Origin: Cellulomonas sp. Y8
GTDB lineage: Bacteria > Actinomycetota > Actinomycetes > Actinomycetales > Cellulomonadaceae
Direction: 5' to 3'
DNA: 64,000 bases
NCBI RefSeq assembly: GCF_008033115.1
Contig: NZ_CP041203.1
Coordinates: forward strand, 2,108,001-2,172,000
Positions 55,464 through 64,000 of the stretch are shown piece by piece. Under the pieces are notes generated by a model, which did not search any database, had not been told where the DNA came from, and saw nothing but the letters and a program-made list of their open reading frames with translations. Every line of letters starts with the position of its first letter. The first letter of the stretch is position 1. A program made the translations under genes and the position numbers.

Positions 55464-55834
55464 ACACAGTCGGCGCGGATGCCAGAGACACCATGTCTGA
55501 CGTCGGCAACCGCCTTGCGCTCGTCAGCCTGGCTGAGCCGGCTCACGACCAGGCGCGGCAACCCGTCACCTGTTCGGAGAGAGTCGGGGTACGGACGCCA
55601 GGCTGGGGACCCCTCCCCTACCCACCGACGCGAGAGGCCCTTCCCCGCCCGCCATCGCTCACCAGTCGAACGAACCCGCGCCGTCAGCACACGCCAGCAG
55701 ACGCAGCACCGGCCAGCGGGCGCGCTCCAGCCCACCGAACCAAGCGAGAGCCAGCACGCGCGGCACGGGCCAGCAGAGACGACGCCGGCTGACCCGCCGA
55801 CCTGCAGACCACACGCCGCGACGTGGTCGTCGCT

Positions 55835-55848
55835 GATCCACGTGGAAC
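55835..55848. other. degenerate parS-like site 6
   Basis: GATCCACGTGGAAC differs from the perfect palindrome of site 2 at one base. Confidence 0.6.
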
Positions 55849-56346
55849 AGCGGACCGGGGCGGCGCTCGGTCCGGATGCCGCCGATGGTCACAGTCGGAC
55901 CCGGTGCGACCTCGCGGGGTCGCGGCGAGCCCGCTGACGGGACGCGCTGGCCCCGCACAGCGAGCACCCCGCCCGCACCGGGGCGACGCCACCGTCCGGC
56001 TCCGCGCACCGGCGCGCACCTCTCGCTCGTGTGATCACCCGGCCCCCGACGGCGTCCGCCCGCCGAGCGAGAGCCCGCACGCCGCCGCGTCGGGGCTCTC
56101 GCCTCGGGGTGTGCGGTCACCGCGGGAGTCCCGATGCGGTGCCGGTCGGTCCGCAGGGACGCCGGTCCGTCGGCGTGCGGCTGCCGACCGGCTTGCGGGA
56201 CGAGCCCGAGACTCGACCTCTGCGTCGTCCCGACGAGTAGCGGTTCCACGGGGGCGCCGGCGCCGGTCTCGCGCCCGGGCTCGGACCGCGGGCGGGGCAC
56301 GAGCCCTCGGTCCCCCGGCGAGCCGAACTCAGTCGGGCGGACGCGC

Positions 56347-56360
56347 GTTCCACGTGGAAC
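56347..56360. other. parS-like site 7
   Basis: GTTCCACGTGGAAC, identical to site 2 and to the outlying site at 39201. Confidence 0.85.
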
Positions 56361-56926
56361 ACCCTGGCGCCCAGCACGCACCCCTACGCAGCCAGGACCA
56401 GAGGGTCGCCCCGCATGGTCCTGCAACGCCGGGAGGTGACCTTGAGCGGACCCACGCCGGCAGCGTGAGCGCCTGGGGTGACCGCGAGAGCGCTGCGTCC
56501 GCCTCGCCCCGAAGCCCGCCCGACCCCGAGCCAGCACGGCCGAGCATCCGGGGCAGGGCCGTCGAGCGCCAGCGCGACGCATCCGGAGCAACCAAGCCGG
56601 CGGACCGATCCGGCCGACCACGCCCGGCCGACCAGGCCGACCGACCGAGCCGAGCGACGACCTCGCCCGACGCCGAGGAGCCCTCCCCGCACGTCGGCGA
56701 CAGGCACGCCGCGCCGACCGGTCACGCGCCACACCGTCTCGGCATCCCCGCCGCTCGCGCCGACGAGCTGTCACACGTCGCCGCCGGGCGCCGGCGGTTA
56801 CCCCAGCACAAACGCGTCCCTGAGGGGTCACGTGGCAGAAACACTAAGGCAAACCGATCCCTGCCGTTCCTTCATGTACGAACGACTTCTCTCAGAGCCG
56901 CTGAGAGGCGCCTCCTAGAACGCACA

Positions 56927-56956
56927 AGAGGCCGGCCCCTCTCGGGACCGGCCTCT
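56927..56956. terminator. terminator after jag
   Basis: AGAGGCCGG (56927-56935) pairs with CCGGCCTCT (56948-56956) around 12 bases, 32 bases beyond the jag stop on the minus strand. A second hairpin CTCTCAG/CTGAGAG lies at 56889-56907. Confidence 0.65.
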
Positions 56957-56987
56957 CGTCGGCTCGTGCCGAACCGCGTCGCGAGCC

Positions 56988-57500
56988 TCAGCCCGCCGGC
57001 TTCACCACCACGTACCGCTCGGGCTCCACGCCCTCCGAGTCCGAGGTCAGCCCGGCAGCGGCGACGGCGTCGTGCACGACCTTCCGCTCGAACGGGTTCA
57101 TCGGGTCGAGCGACACCGCGGCGCCGGACGACCGCACCTCCGCGATCGCCTCCTCGGCCACCTTGACGAGCTCGGTCTTGCGACCGGCCCGGTACCCGGC
57201 GACGTCGAGCATGAGCCGGCTGCGGTCACCGGTCTTCGCCTGGACCGCGAGCCGGGTCAGCTCCTGCAGGGCGTCGAGCACCTCGCCGTCCTCGCCGACC
57301 AGCTTGCGGAGCGCACGCTCGGTGCCCTCCTCCGCGACGATCTCGACGGCGGCGCGACCGTGGTCGACGTCGATGTCGATGTCGCCGTCGAGGTCGGCGA
57401 TGTCGAGCAGCTCCTCGAGGTAGTCCGCCGCGATCTCGCCCTCTTCCTCGAGGCGGGTCACGGCGCCGGCCTCACCGGCGGCGTCGGTGGGAGTGGTCAT
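56988..57500 (-). CDS. jag: RNA-binding protein Jag/KhpB (KH and R3H domains)
   Basis: The 170-residue product has a KH domain (DGDIDIDVDHGRAAVEIV, LRKLVGEDGEVLDALQELT) and a C-terminal R3H domain (LMLDVAGYRAGRKTELVKVA, MNPFERKVVHDAVAAAGL). Jag/KhpB binds RNA and is linked to cell elongation and division. An acidic N-terminus takes the place of the Jag-N domain. AAGGAG precedes the ATG at 57500. It follows yidC by 50 bases, as usual near oriC. Confidence 0.93.
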   Translation of the reverse strand: MTTPTDAAGEAGAVTRLEEEGEIAADYLEELLDIADLDGDIDIDVDHGRAAVEIVAEEGTERALRKLVGEDGEVLDALQELTRLAVQAKTGDRSRLMLDVAGYRAGRKTELVKVAEEAIAEVRSSGAAVSLDPMNPFERKVVHDAVAAAGLTSDSEGVEPERYVVVKPAG

Positions 57501-57550
57501 GTGGGGCTCTCCTTGCTGGGAGGGTCGGGTCGCGCCGGGGCGCGGAGGTC

Positions 57551-58807
57551 TCAGTCGTCGGTCGCGGTGCCCGGCGAGGTGGAGCCGGGGCGGCCCTGCG
57601 CCGAACCGCCGGCGCCCTGGCCGGTGCCGCTCCGCTTCTTCTTGCCCGAGGACGCCTGGCTCGACCCGGCGGCACCGGAGGCCTTGCCGCCCGTGGCGGA
57701 GCCCGACCCGGACGCCTTCGTCGCGCCGCCCTCGCCCGCCGCGCCGGCAGCGGGACCGCCGGCCTTCGCCGCGCCGCCCGTCGCGCCCGACGTCGGAGCC
57801 GGGGCGCCGCCCGTCGCACCCGGGGTGCTGGCGGGACGCTGCTTCTTCGCCCGCGCCTTGCCCACGGGCTGCTGCCGCTGCCCGCCGACCGGCTTCTCCT
57901 CGATGGTGAGGGTGTCGGACTCCTCGATCGACAGGCCCTTGTGCGACGCCTTCTTGGCCTGGCGCGCCTTGAGCGCGGCCTCGGCCTGCGACCCGGGCGC
58001 CGGCATCTTCCGGATCGTGTAGAACTGCTGGCCCATCGACCACAGGTTGGTGGTGGTCCAGTAGATGAGGACACCGATCGGGAAGTTCACGCCGGAGAAG
58101 GCGAAGATCAGCGGGAAGACGTACATGAGCATCTTCTGCTGCTGCGCCATCGGGCCCTCGAGCGCGGCCGGCGGCATGTTCTTCATGGTGAGCTGGCGCT
58201 GCGTCGTGAAGGTCGTGAGCGACATCGCGACGACGAGGATGATCGTGACCCAGCGGACGTTCGACGCCGCGGTGCCGAACTCGGCCGCGTTCATGAACGT
58301 CGCGGACAGCGGGGCGCCGAGGATCGTGGCGCTCTCCGCCTGGGCCGCGAGCTCCTGGGTGAGCGGGCCGAGGTTCGGCCGCGGGTAGTCGCCGGCCGCG
58401 AGCTGCGGCAGCGAGTTGAGCACCCGGAACAGCGCGAAGAAGATCGGCGACTGGGCGAGGATCGGCAGGCAGGACGAGAACGGGTTCGTGCCGTGCTTGC
58501 GGTACAGCTCCATCGTCTCGCGGCTCATGGCCTCGCGGGACGCCGGATCGGTCTTGCCCTTGTACTTCGCCTGGATCTTCTTCATGTCCGGCGCGAGCAT
58601 CTGCATGCCGCGGGACGCCTTGATCTGCTTGAAGAACAGCGGGATCAGGATGATCCGCATCACGATCACGAGGCCGACGATCGAGAAGCCCCACGCGGCG
58701 CCGCCGGCGGGGTCGAGGCCCAGCCACGTCAGCAGCGAGTGGAACTGGACCATGATCCAGGCGACAGCGACCATGATCGGGTACAGCAGGCCGTCGAACC
58801 AGCTCAT
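57551..58807 (-). CDS. yidC: membrane protein insertase YidC
   Basis: YidC inserts and folds membrane proteins, alone or with Sec. The ~418-residue product has the helices MVAVAWIMVQFHSLLTWLG, WGFSIVGLVIVMRIILIPLFF, then the cytoplasmic MQMLAPDMKKIQAKYKGK and CLPILAQSPIFFALFRVLN, further helices and PIGVLIYWTTTNLWSMGQQ. A ~120-residue Gly/Ala/Lys-rich cytoplasmic tail follows, which may bind ribosomes. It lies 19 bases after yidD. Confidence 0.95.
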   Translation of the reverse strand: MSWFDGLLYPIMVAVAWIMVQFHSLLTWLGLDPAGGAAWGFSIVGLVIVMRIILIPLFFKQIKASRGMQMLAPDMKKIQAKYKGKTDPASREAMSRETMELYRKHGTNPFSSCLPILAQSPIFFALFRVLNSLPQLAAGDYPRPNLGPLTQELAAQAESATILGAPLSATFMNAAEFGTAASNVRWVTIILVVAMSLTTFTTQRQLTMKNMPPAALEGPMAQQQKMLMYVFPLIFAFSGVNFPIGVLIYWTTTNLWSMGQQFYTIRKMPAPGSQAEAALKARQAKKASHKGLSIEESDTLTIEEKPVGGQRQQPVGKARAKKQRPASTPGATGGAPAPTSGATGGAAKAGGPAAGAAGEGGATKASGSGSATGGKASGAAGSSQASSGKKKRSGTGQGAGGSAQGRPGSTSPGTATDD

Positions 58808-58826
58808 CGGGGAACTCTCCAGGTGA

Positions 58827-59150
58827 TCAGTGCGCGGAGGCGACCGCGCCGTGCGGGTGTCGACGGTGCGACCCCGCCGGTGGAACGTCGTCGACGCCGC
58901 CCGGGTTCCACGGGTTGCAGCGCAGGATCCGCCAGACGGCCAGCCGCGTGCCCCGGATGACGCCGTGCCGCTCGAGGGCGATCACGGCGTACGCGGAGCA
59001 CGACGGGTAGAACCGGCACGTCGGGGGGGTGAGCGGGGACAGGAAGCGCTGGTACCCGCGGATCAGCAGGACGAGCAGACGGCGCGGCAGCCGCACCGCG
59101 GCGCGCAGGCCGCGGGCCACGGCACCGCGCTCCCCCTGCTCGGCGGTCAT
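58827..59150 (-). CDS. yidD: membrane protein insertion efficiency factor YidD
   Basis: The 107-residue product has the YidD signature [57 protein letters not shown] (parts: [32 protein letters not shown]). It is a small membrane-surface protein that aids YidC. Its ATG overlaps the rnpA stop (ATGA). Confidence 0.95.
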   Translation of the reverse strand: MTAEQGERGAVARGLRAAVRLPRRLLVLLIRGYQRFLSPLTPPTCRFYPSCSAYAVIALERHGVIRGTRLAVWRILRCNPWNPGGVDDVPPAGSHRRHPHGAVASAH

Positions 59151-59527
59151 CGGGACGCGCCCGGGACGGGCGCGTCCCGCTCGGCCCGGCGCCGGGACGC
59201 GGTCCGCAGCGCCCCGTCGAGCTCGCGTCCGAGCGTGGCGTAGTCGGCCTCGGCGGCGGGCGCGAGCGCACGCACCACCAGGTCCGCGTCCGCCGGCAGG
59301 GTGCCGAGCCGCTCGGTGGCCAGGGCGCGCAGCCGCCGCTTGACCCGGTTGCGGGTCACGGCGTTGCCCACGCCCTTGGACACGACGAAACCGACCGCCG
59401 GACCAGGTCCGGGGTCGGTTCGCGTCACGAGGTGCACCACCAGCGTGCTCCGCCCGGCCCGCGCACCGCCGCGCACGGCCCGCTCGAAGTCGGCGGACCG
59501 GCGCATCCGGTGCGCGGCGGGCAGCAC
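59147..59527 (-). CDS. rnpA: ribonuclease P protein component
   Basis: RnpA is the protein subunit of RNase P, which matures tRNA 5' ends. The ~126-residue product has [45 protein letters not shown], the RNR motif, and [17 protein letters not shown]. The GTG at 59527 lies just after the rpmH stop; an ATG at 59506 is an alternative. Confidence 0.95.
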   Translation of the reverse strand: MLPAAHRMRRSADFERAVRGGARAGRSTLVVHLVTRTDPGPGPAVGFVVSKGVGNAVTRNRVKRRLRALATERLGTLPADADLVVRALAPAAEADYATLGRELDGALRTASRRRAERDAPVPGASR

Positions 59528-59540
59528 CGCGTCGGGTGGG

Positions 59541-59678
59541 TCAGGCCGACAGCTCGGCGCGACCCTTGCGCCGGCGTGCGGCGAGGATCGCGCGGCCGGC
59601 ACGCGTCCGCATGCGCAGACGGAAGCCGTGGGTCTTGGCGCGACGCCGGTTGTTCGGCTGGAAGGTCCGCTTGCTCAC
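59541..59678 (-). CDS. rpmH: 50S ribosomal protein L34
   Basis: The 45-residue product [20 protein letters not shown], then [24 protein letters not shown], is a complete L34. The GTG at 59678 gives the standard N-terminus. It heads the rpmH-rnpA-yidD-yidC-jag series, reading away from dnaA. Confidence 0.97.
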   Translation of the reverse strand: MSKRTFQPNNRRRAKTHGFRLRMRTRAGRAILAARRRKGRAELSA

Positions 59679-60132
59679 GATGGTCTCCAAGTACTTCGGT
59701 ACATCGGCCGACGTCCGGCCAGGTCTCGGTGCCCGTTGCTCGACTGCTCCGGTACCCACGTCGTGCGACGCGGCCGACGTCAGGGCACGCCAGCAGGAGC
59801 CATCTCAAGGCTGGTCAACGTTACGTCGCCCACGCGCAGGGGTCAAACCGCGAGGCCCGCGGCCCGCCCCGGATCGGGCCGGCCCTCTCCCGCGCGGTCG
59901 GGGCGGCTACTAGCATCGTCCCCCGACGCGTCCCGCAGCAACCCGGTCCCCACCCCGTGGACAGAGCCGGCCGGCCCTGTGGACAGCGCCGCACCCGGAC
60001 CCCCGGTCGCGCCACGGCGAGCCCGAGATCCTGCGTGATCCACCGTCACGCACAGGTGTGGACAAGTCTGTGGACACGTCACCGGGGCGTGCGACACTCG
60101 ACCACGCGACTCACGACGGCAGCGAGGTACAG
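59679..60132. other. rpmH-dnaA divergent region with DnaA boxes
   Basis: The 454-base gap has no gene. DnaA boxes CTGTGGACA (59977-59985), GTGTGGACA (about 60056-60064) and CTGTGGACA (60068-60076) precede dnaA and suggest autoregulation. A -10-like TAGCAT lies at 59911-59916. The region also carries the rpmH promoter on the minus strand. Confidence 0.7.
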
Positions 60133-61614
60133 GTGTCAGGACAGGACGATCAGCTCACGCAGGTCTGGTCGGCCGCGATGGCGCAGCTCGAGGTGAGCCC
60201 CGACATCACGCCGCGCCAGCTCGCCTTCGTGCGCCTGGCCAAGCCGCTCGGCCTGCTCGACGGCACGATGCTGCTCGCGGTCGGCAACGACCTCACCAAG
60301 GACTACCTGGAGACCCGGGTCCGCCAGGAGGTCTCCGACGCGCTGACGGCCGCGCTCGGCCGCGACGCGCGGTTCGCGATCACGGTCGACCCGTCCCTCG
60401 AGACCGGCGACGCCGGGCTCGCGACCGCCCCGCCGGCCCGCGGTCCCGAGTCCGGTGCGACGCCGGTGGTCGCGCACGCCGCCACCGGCCACCCGAGCAC
60501 CGGCGACTCGGCCCAGGTCGAGCCGGTCCGCGCCGAGCCGTTCCGTCGGGAGCCCGCGGGCCCCACCCCGAGCGTCGAGCCCGCGCGGCTGAACCCGAAG
60601 TACCTGTTCGAGACGTTCGTCATCGGCTCGTCCAACCGGTTCGCGCACGCCGCTGCGGTCGCGGTCGCCGAGGCGCCGGCGAAGGCCTACAACCCGCTGT
60701 TCATCTACGGGGACTCGGGCCTGGGCAAGACCCACCTGCTCCACGCGATCGGCCACTACGCCCGGAACCTCTACCCCTCGGTGCGCGTGCGCTACGTGAA
60801 CTCCGAGGAGTTCACCAACGACTTCATCAACTCCATCTCCGAGGGAAAGGCGGGCGCGTTCCAGCGCCGCTACCGCGAGGTGGACGTGCTCCTCATCGAC
60901 GACATCCAGTTCCTGCAGGGCAAGGAGCAGACGATGGAGGAGTTCTTCCACACGTTCAACACCCTGCACAACGCGAACAAGCAGATCGTGCTGACGTCCG
61001 ACCTGCCGCCCAAGCAGCTCAACGGCTTCGAGGACCGGATGCGCTCCCGGTTCGAGTGGGGCCTCATCACGGACGTCCAGCCGCCGGACCTCGAGACCCG
61101 CATCGCGATCCTGAGGAAGAAGTCGGCCAACGACAAGCTCCAGGCGCCGGACGACGTGCACGAGTACATCGCGTCGAAGATCTCGACCAACATCCGCGAG
61201 CTCGAGGGCGCGCTGATCCGGGTCACCGCGTTCGCGAACCTCAACCGGCAGCAGGTCGACCTGTCGCTGGCGGAGATCGTGCTCAAGGACCTGATCACCG
61301 ACGACGACCAGGCCGACATCACCGCGACGGCCGTCATCGGGCAGACCGCCGCGTACTTCGGCCTGACGATCGAGGACCTCTGCGGCTCCTCGAGGTCCCG
61401 GGTGCTGGTGACGGCCCGGCAGATCGCCATGTACCTGTGCCGCGAGCTCACCGACCTGTCGCTGCCCAAGATCGGCCAGGCGTTCGGCGGCCGCGACCAC
61501 ACCACCGTGATGCACGCGAACCGCAAGATCCGCGAGCTGATGGCCGAGCGCCGCTCGATCTTCAACCAGGTCACCGAGCTGACCAACCGGATCAAGCAGG
61601 AGAGCCGCGGCTGA
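60133..61614 (+). CDS. dnaA: chromosomal replication initiator DnaA
   Basis: DnaA binds boxes at oriC and opens the duplex with ATP. The ~493-residue product has domain I (LTQVWSAAMAQLEVSPDITPRQLAF), a Pro/Ala/Ser linker (~95-155), the AAA+ core with LFIYGDSGLGKTHLLHAIGHY and VLLIDDIQFLQGKEQTMEEFF, and domain IV with CRELTDLSLPKIGQAFGGRDHTTVMHA. The GTG at 60133 with GAGG upstream is chosen; the open frame to 60058 lies in DnaA-box sequence and is unlikely to be coding. Confidence 0.97.
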   Translation: MSGQDDQLTQVWSAAMAQLEVSPDITPRQLAFVRLAKPLGLLDGTMLLAVGNDLTKDYLETRVRQEVSDALTAALGRDARFAITVDPSLETGDAGLATAPPARGPESGATPVVAHAATGHPSTGDSAQVEPVRAEPFRREPAGPTPSVEPARLNPKYLFETFVIGSSNRFAHAAAVAVAEAPAKAYNPLFIYGDSGLGKTHLLHAIGHYARNLYPSVRVRYVNSEEFTNDFINSISEGKAGAFQRRYREVDVLLIDDIQFLQGKEQTMEEFFHTFNTLHNANKQIVLTSDLPPKQLNGFEDRMRSRFEWGLITDVQPPDLETRIAILRKKSANDKLQAPDDVHEYIASKISTNIRELEGALIRVTAFANLNRQQVDLSLAEIVLKDLITDDDQADITATAVIGQTAAYFGLTIEDLCGSSRSRVLVTARQIAMYLCRELTDLSLPKIGQAFGGRDHTTVMHANRKIRELMAERRSIFNQVTELTNRIKQESRG

Positions 61615-62335
61615 GCCCGGCCCGGCACCCCGCAGCACCCCCGACGACCCGCCCCGGCACCGGCCGGCGGCGGGTCGTCGTCTTCTGGTGCCCGCAGGGC
61701 GCAGGAATCAGGCCTGGGACGAATGTGCACACCTGTGGACACGTCTGTGGAAACCGGTGGACGACCCCCACGATTCGTGTGGACGGATCCTGCGGCCGCG
61801 GTGGACGGAGAAGGACGCCTGGAGCACTGTCCACGTCCGGCCGCGTCGTCCCCAACCGGTCCACAGCCGTCGTGCACACGCCCCTCGATGCGCTGACCAG
61901 CGCGAAGATGCGTCATCCCCAGAGTGCACAGAAGCGACGATGACGACGACCGATCCCTAGAAGAGAGATCCACAGCCCGTCAATGCCCTGCCGGGCCGAC
62001 CGAGCACCGACCGGACCGATTGCCGACAGGTCCGGAGACGGAGCCCCGGACGATCCGGGCTGTGCACGACCCCCGAGGCCCGGAATCCTTCGCCCAGCGC
62101 CGTCGTGCCGACGACCCCCGGCGTCGCGCCGCTCGACGCGGGCGCACGGGCGCCGCTCTCGTGCCGTCCTGGCGAACGTTCCGGGCCTCTCGCAGCCGTC
62201 CACAACCCGTCCCGGCTTCGGTACCGGAGCCCTGGTCACTCGCGTAGTGTTCGGGGCGACCCCTGCCCTCCCACGGCCGGGGTCGTTCAGCACCGCACGG
62301 GATCCCCGCGATCCCCCAGACCGAGAGGGTGGGGC
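61615..62335. other. oriC, chromosomal replication origin
   Basis: The 721-base gap between dnaA and dnaN has no gene and carries many DnaA-box-like sequences: CTGTGGACA (61733), CTGTGGAAA (61745), CGTGTGGAC (61776), CTGTCCACG (61827), GGTCCACAG (61858), GATCCACAG (61967) and CGTCCACAA (about 62197). The relatively AT-richer stretch near 61910-61985 may be the unwinding element. Position and boxes match actinobacterial oriC. Confidence 0.88.
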
Positions 62336-63466
62336 ATGAAGTTCCGCGTCGAACGTGACGTCCTCGCAGAAGCCGTCACGTGGATCGCTCGCAGCCTGCC
62401 CACCCGCCCGCCGGTCCCGGTGCTCGCCGGCGTCCGCATCGAGGCAGAGGCCGACGGGACGCTCCGCCTGGCCTCCTTCGACTACGAGGTCTCGGCGCGC
62501 TCGGAGATCCCCGCGGACGTGAGCGAGCCCGGCACGGTGCTGGTGTCGGGTCGCCTGCTCGCCGAGATCTCCCGCGCGCTGCCGAACAAGCCGGTCGACG
62601 TGCAGCTCGACGGCACCAAGGTGTCCGTCACCTGCGGCGCGAGCCGGTTCACGCTGCTCACCATGCCGGTCGAGGACTACCCGCAGCTCCCGGCGATGCC
62701 GGCGCTCACCGGCACGGTGAACGGCGACGAGATGACCCGCGCCGTCGCCCAGGTGACGGTCGCCGCCAGCCGCGACGACACCCTCCCCCTGCTGACCGGC
62801 GTCCGCGTCGAGATCGAGGGCGAGAAGGTCACGCTGCTCGCGACCGACCGGTACCGCCTCGCGCTGCGGGAGCTCCGCTGGCACCCGTCCGACCCCGGGG
62901 TCTCCGAGGTCGCGCTGGTCCGCGCCCGCACCCTGTCGGACGCCGCCAAGTCGCTCGGCGCCTCCGGCTCGGTCAACGTCGGCCTGGCGACCGGCCAGGG
63001 CGTCGACCTCATCGGCTTCGAGGCCGGCGGCCGGCACACCACGTCGCTGCTGGTCGACGGCGACTACCCGGCCGTGCGCCGGCTGTTCCCGGACGAGTCG
63101 CCGATCCACGCGGTCGTGAACACCCAGCTGCTGGCGGACGCCGCCAAGCGCGTCGCGCTCGTCGCGGAGCGGAACACCCCGATCCGCCTGACGTTCACCG
63201 ACGGCCAGGTGGTGCTCGACGCCGGCCAGGGCGACGACGCGCAGGCGTCCGAGGCGCTCGAGGCGACGCTCGTCGGCGAGGACATCGCGGTCGCGTTCAA
63301 CCCGCAGTTCCTGCTCGACGGCCTGGGCGCCCTGACGACGTCGTTCGTCCGGCTGTCGTTCACGCACCCCAACAAGCCGGTCGAGTTCACCGGCCAGGAG
63401 TCGCTCGAGGGCGAGGACCTCAAGGAGTACCGCTACCTGCTGGTCCCCATCCGCTTCGCGTCCTGA
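62336..63466 (+). CDS. dnaN: DNA polymerase III sliding clamp
   Basis: DnaN is the ring clamp that tethers DNA polymerase III. The ~376-residue product has three repeated domains: MKFRVERDVLAEAVTWIARSLP at the start, VPVLAGVRIEAEADGTLRLASFDYEVSA, TLPLLTGVRVEIEGEKVTLLATDRYRLA (parts TLPLLTGVRVEIEG and TLLATDRYRLALREL) and the C-terminal EYRYLLVPIRFAS. The ATG at 62336 follows GAGGGTGGGG. Confidence 0.97.
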   Translation: MKFRVERDVLAEAVTWIARSLPTRPPVPVLAGVRIEAEADGTLRLASFDYEVSARSEIPADVSEPGTVLVSGRLLAEISRALPNKPVDVQLDGTKVSVTCGASRFTLLTMPVEDYPQLPAMPALTGTVNGDEMTRAVAQVTVAASRDDTLPLLTGVRVEIEGEKVTLLATDRYRLALRELRWHPSDPGVSEVALVRARTLSDAAKSLGASGSVNVGLATGQGVDLIGFEAGGRHTTSLLVDGDYPAVRRLFPDESPIHAVVNTQLLADAAKRVALVAERNTPIRLTFTDGQVVLDAGQGDDAQASEALEATLVGEDIAVAFNPQFLLDGLGALTTSFVRLSFTHPNKPVEFTGQESLEGEDLKEYRYLLVPIRFAS

Positions 63467-63473
63467 CGAGAGG

Positions 63474-63499
63474 GAGCGCCCGGCCGGGGCGGGGCGCTC
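63474..63499 (+). terminator. hairpin after dnaN
   Basis: GAGCGCCC (63474-63481) pairs with GGGCGCTC (63492-63499) eight bases after the dnaN stop. Confidence 0.55.
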
Positions 63500-63627
63500 A
63501 CCGGGTGTGACCTGCGAGACGAGCCCACCGGTCGTCAGCACCCTCGTCGCCGCAGGAGAATGGCGGGCGACAAGGACGCCGCGGGACGCGAAGCCGTCCC
63601 GGCGGCGGTCGGGCGAGGAGAGGTGGA

Positions 63628-64000
63628 GCGATGCGGATCGGCCTGGTGGGTCTGGGCAGGATGGGCGCGAACATGCGCGACCGGATGCGGAACGCGGGGA
63701 TCGAGGTCACCGGCTACGACCGGAACCCCGAGGTCTCCGACGTCGCGTCGCTGGCCGAGCTCGTCGAGGCGCTGCCCGCCGGTGAGCGCGTCGTGTGGGT
63801 CATGGTGCCCGCGGGCGCCGTCACGCACTCCGTGATCGAGGAGCTCGGCGGCCTGCTGGCCGAGGGCGACCTGGTCATCGACGGCGGCAACTCGTACTTC
63901 GGCGACGACAAGGGCCACGCCGAGCAGCTGGGCGCGAAGGGCGTCCACTTCGTCGACGTCGGCGTCTCCGGCGGCGTCTGGGGCCTGGCCAACGGCTACG
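63628..64000 (+). CDS. gnd: 6-phosphogluconate dehydrogenase (3' end missing)
   Basis: The visible 124 residues begin MRIGLVGLGRMGANMRDRMR with the NADP-binding GLGRMG motif and have VVWVMVPAGAVTHSVIEEL, GDLVIDGGNSYFGDDKGHAEQL and VHFVDVGVSGGVWGLANGY, the substrate-binding signature of 6-phosphogluconate dehydrogenases of the NAD(P)-dependent type. The enzyme makes ribulose 5-phosphate in the pentose phosphate pathway. The gene runs off the window; its place after dnaN is common in actinobacteria. GGTGGAG precedes the ATG. Confidence 0.93.

Larger units (their letters stand above)
54732..56987. other. 2.3-kb parS-rich stretch without a supported gene
   Basis: Between rsmG and jag no reading frame looks like a real protein: the open frames here are low-complexity, Arg/Pro/Thr-rich and lack domain patterns. 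The stretch contains six parS-like sites, a short hexamer repeat, GGCCGACC-rich runs near 56600-56660 and a lower-GC part at 56790-56925. It may serve as the chromosome's centromere-like loading zone. Confidence 0.6.

Noticed and set aside
56239..56255. Further parS-like half-site (GGTTCCACGGGGG)
   Set aside because: Only the left half matches; the right half of the palindrome is missing.
55659..56831. 390-codon open frame on the minus strand in the parS region
   Set aside because: It is very Arg/Gly-rich without recognisable motifs, contains parS sequence in its frame and has no ribosome site; more likely non-coding.

Overview
The window is high-GC chromosomal DNA from an actinobacterium, most likely of the order Micrococcales (a Cellulomonas-like organism is my best guess). 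The evidence is the strongly GC-biased third codon position, many GTG starts, the actinobacterial gene set around the replication origin, and DnaA boxes of the TTGTCCACA/CTGTGGACA type. I see no rRNA or tRNA gene, CRISPR array, insertion sequence or prophage.

Left part (1-28.7 kb) is mostly accessory. It holds an MmyB-type XRE regulator with an aldo/keto reductase; an acyl-CoA dehydrogenase-like / PIG-L deacetylase-methyltransferase / glycosyltransferase operon (2639-5762); and a long leftward run fdxA-fprA-soxR followed by a four-gene module of two membrane-anchored repeat proteins, an amidoligase and an ECF sigma factor (11003-5772). Next come a divergent MarR/EamA pair, a kdpFABC operon with an extra 27-residue microprotein, a second aldo/keto reductase, and an MNT-HEPN toxin-antitoxin-like pair whose HEPN gene has an in-frame amber codon. 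Redox enzymes with divergent TetR and MarR regulators, dnaB, a MATE transporter and a small arsenic cluster (frameshifted arsR, arsM, arsC) complete this part.

Middle part (28.7-53 kb) is conserved core. It contains rplI-rpsR-ssb-rpsF, a class A PBP with a PASTA domain, padR-ino1, a CCA-adding enzyme, a NUDIX hydrolase, a DUF6049 protein, murJ, a pseudokinase-like membrane protein, a thioredoxin reductase-thioredoxin fusion, a PLP aminotransferase and a D-Ala-D-Ala ligase-like gene. The order recalls the mycobacterial Rv0046c-Rv0058 and Rv3907-Rv3913 blocks, but no sigM or cwlM is seen.

Right part (51.7-64 kb) is the replication origin. parB-parA-rsmG overlap one another. A 2.3 kb stretch without a supported gene follows, carrying most of the parS-like sites. 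Then come jag, yidC, yidD, rnpA and rpmH reading left, and dnaA, oriC (61615-62335), dnaN and the start of gnd reading right. Segregation (ParAB/parS), initiation (DnaA/oriC), the clamp and helicase, and envelope synthesis (PBP, MurJ, Ddl, YidC) are thus grouped together. Many overlaps of the ATGA/GTGA type show translational coupling.

The most interesting candidates are the amidoligase/repeat-protein/sigma module beside soxR, the DnaA-box cluster at dnaB, the parS-rich gene-free region with an outlying parS inside the CCA-enzyme gene, the TrxB-TrxA fusion with a WCVPC site, and the amber-interrupted HEPN gene.
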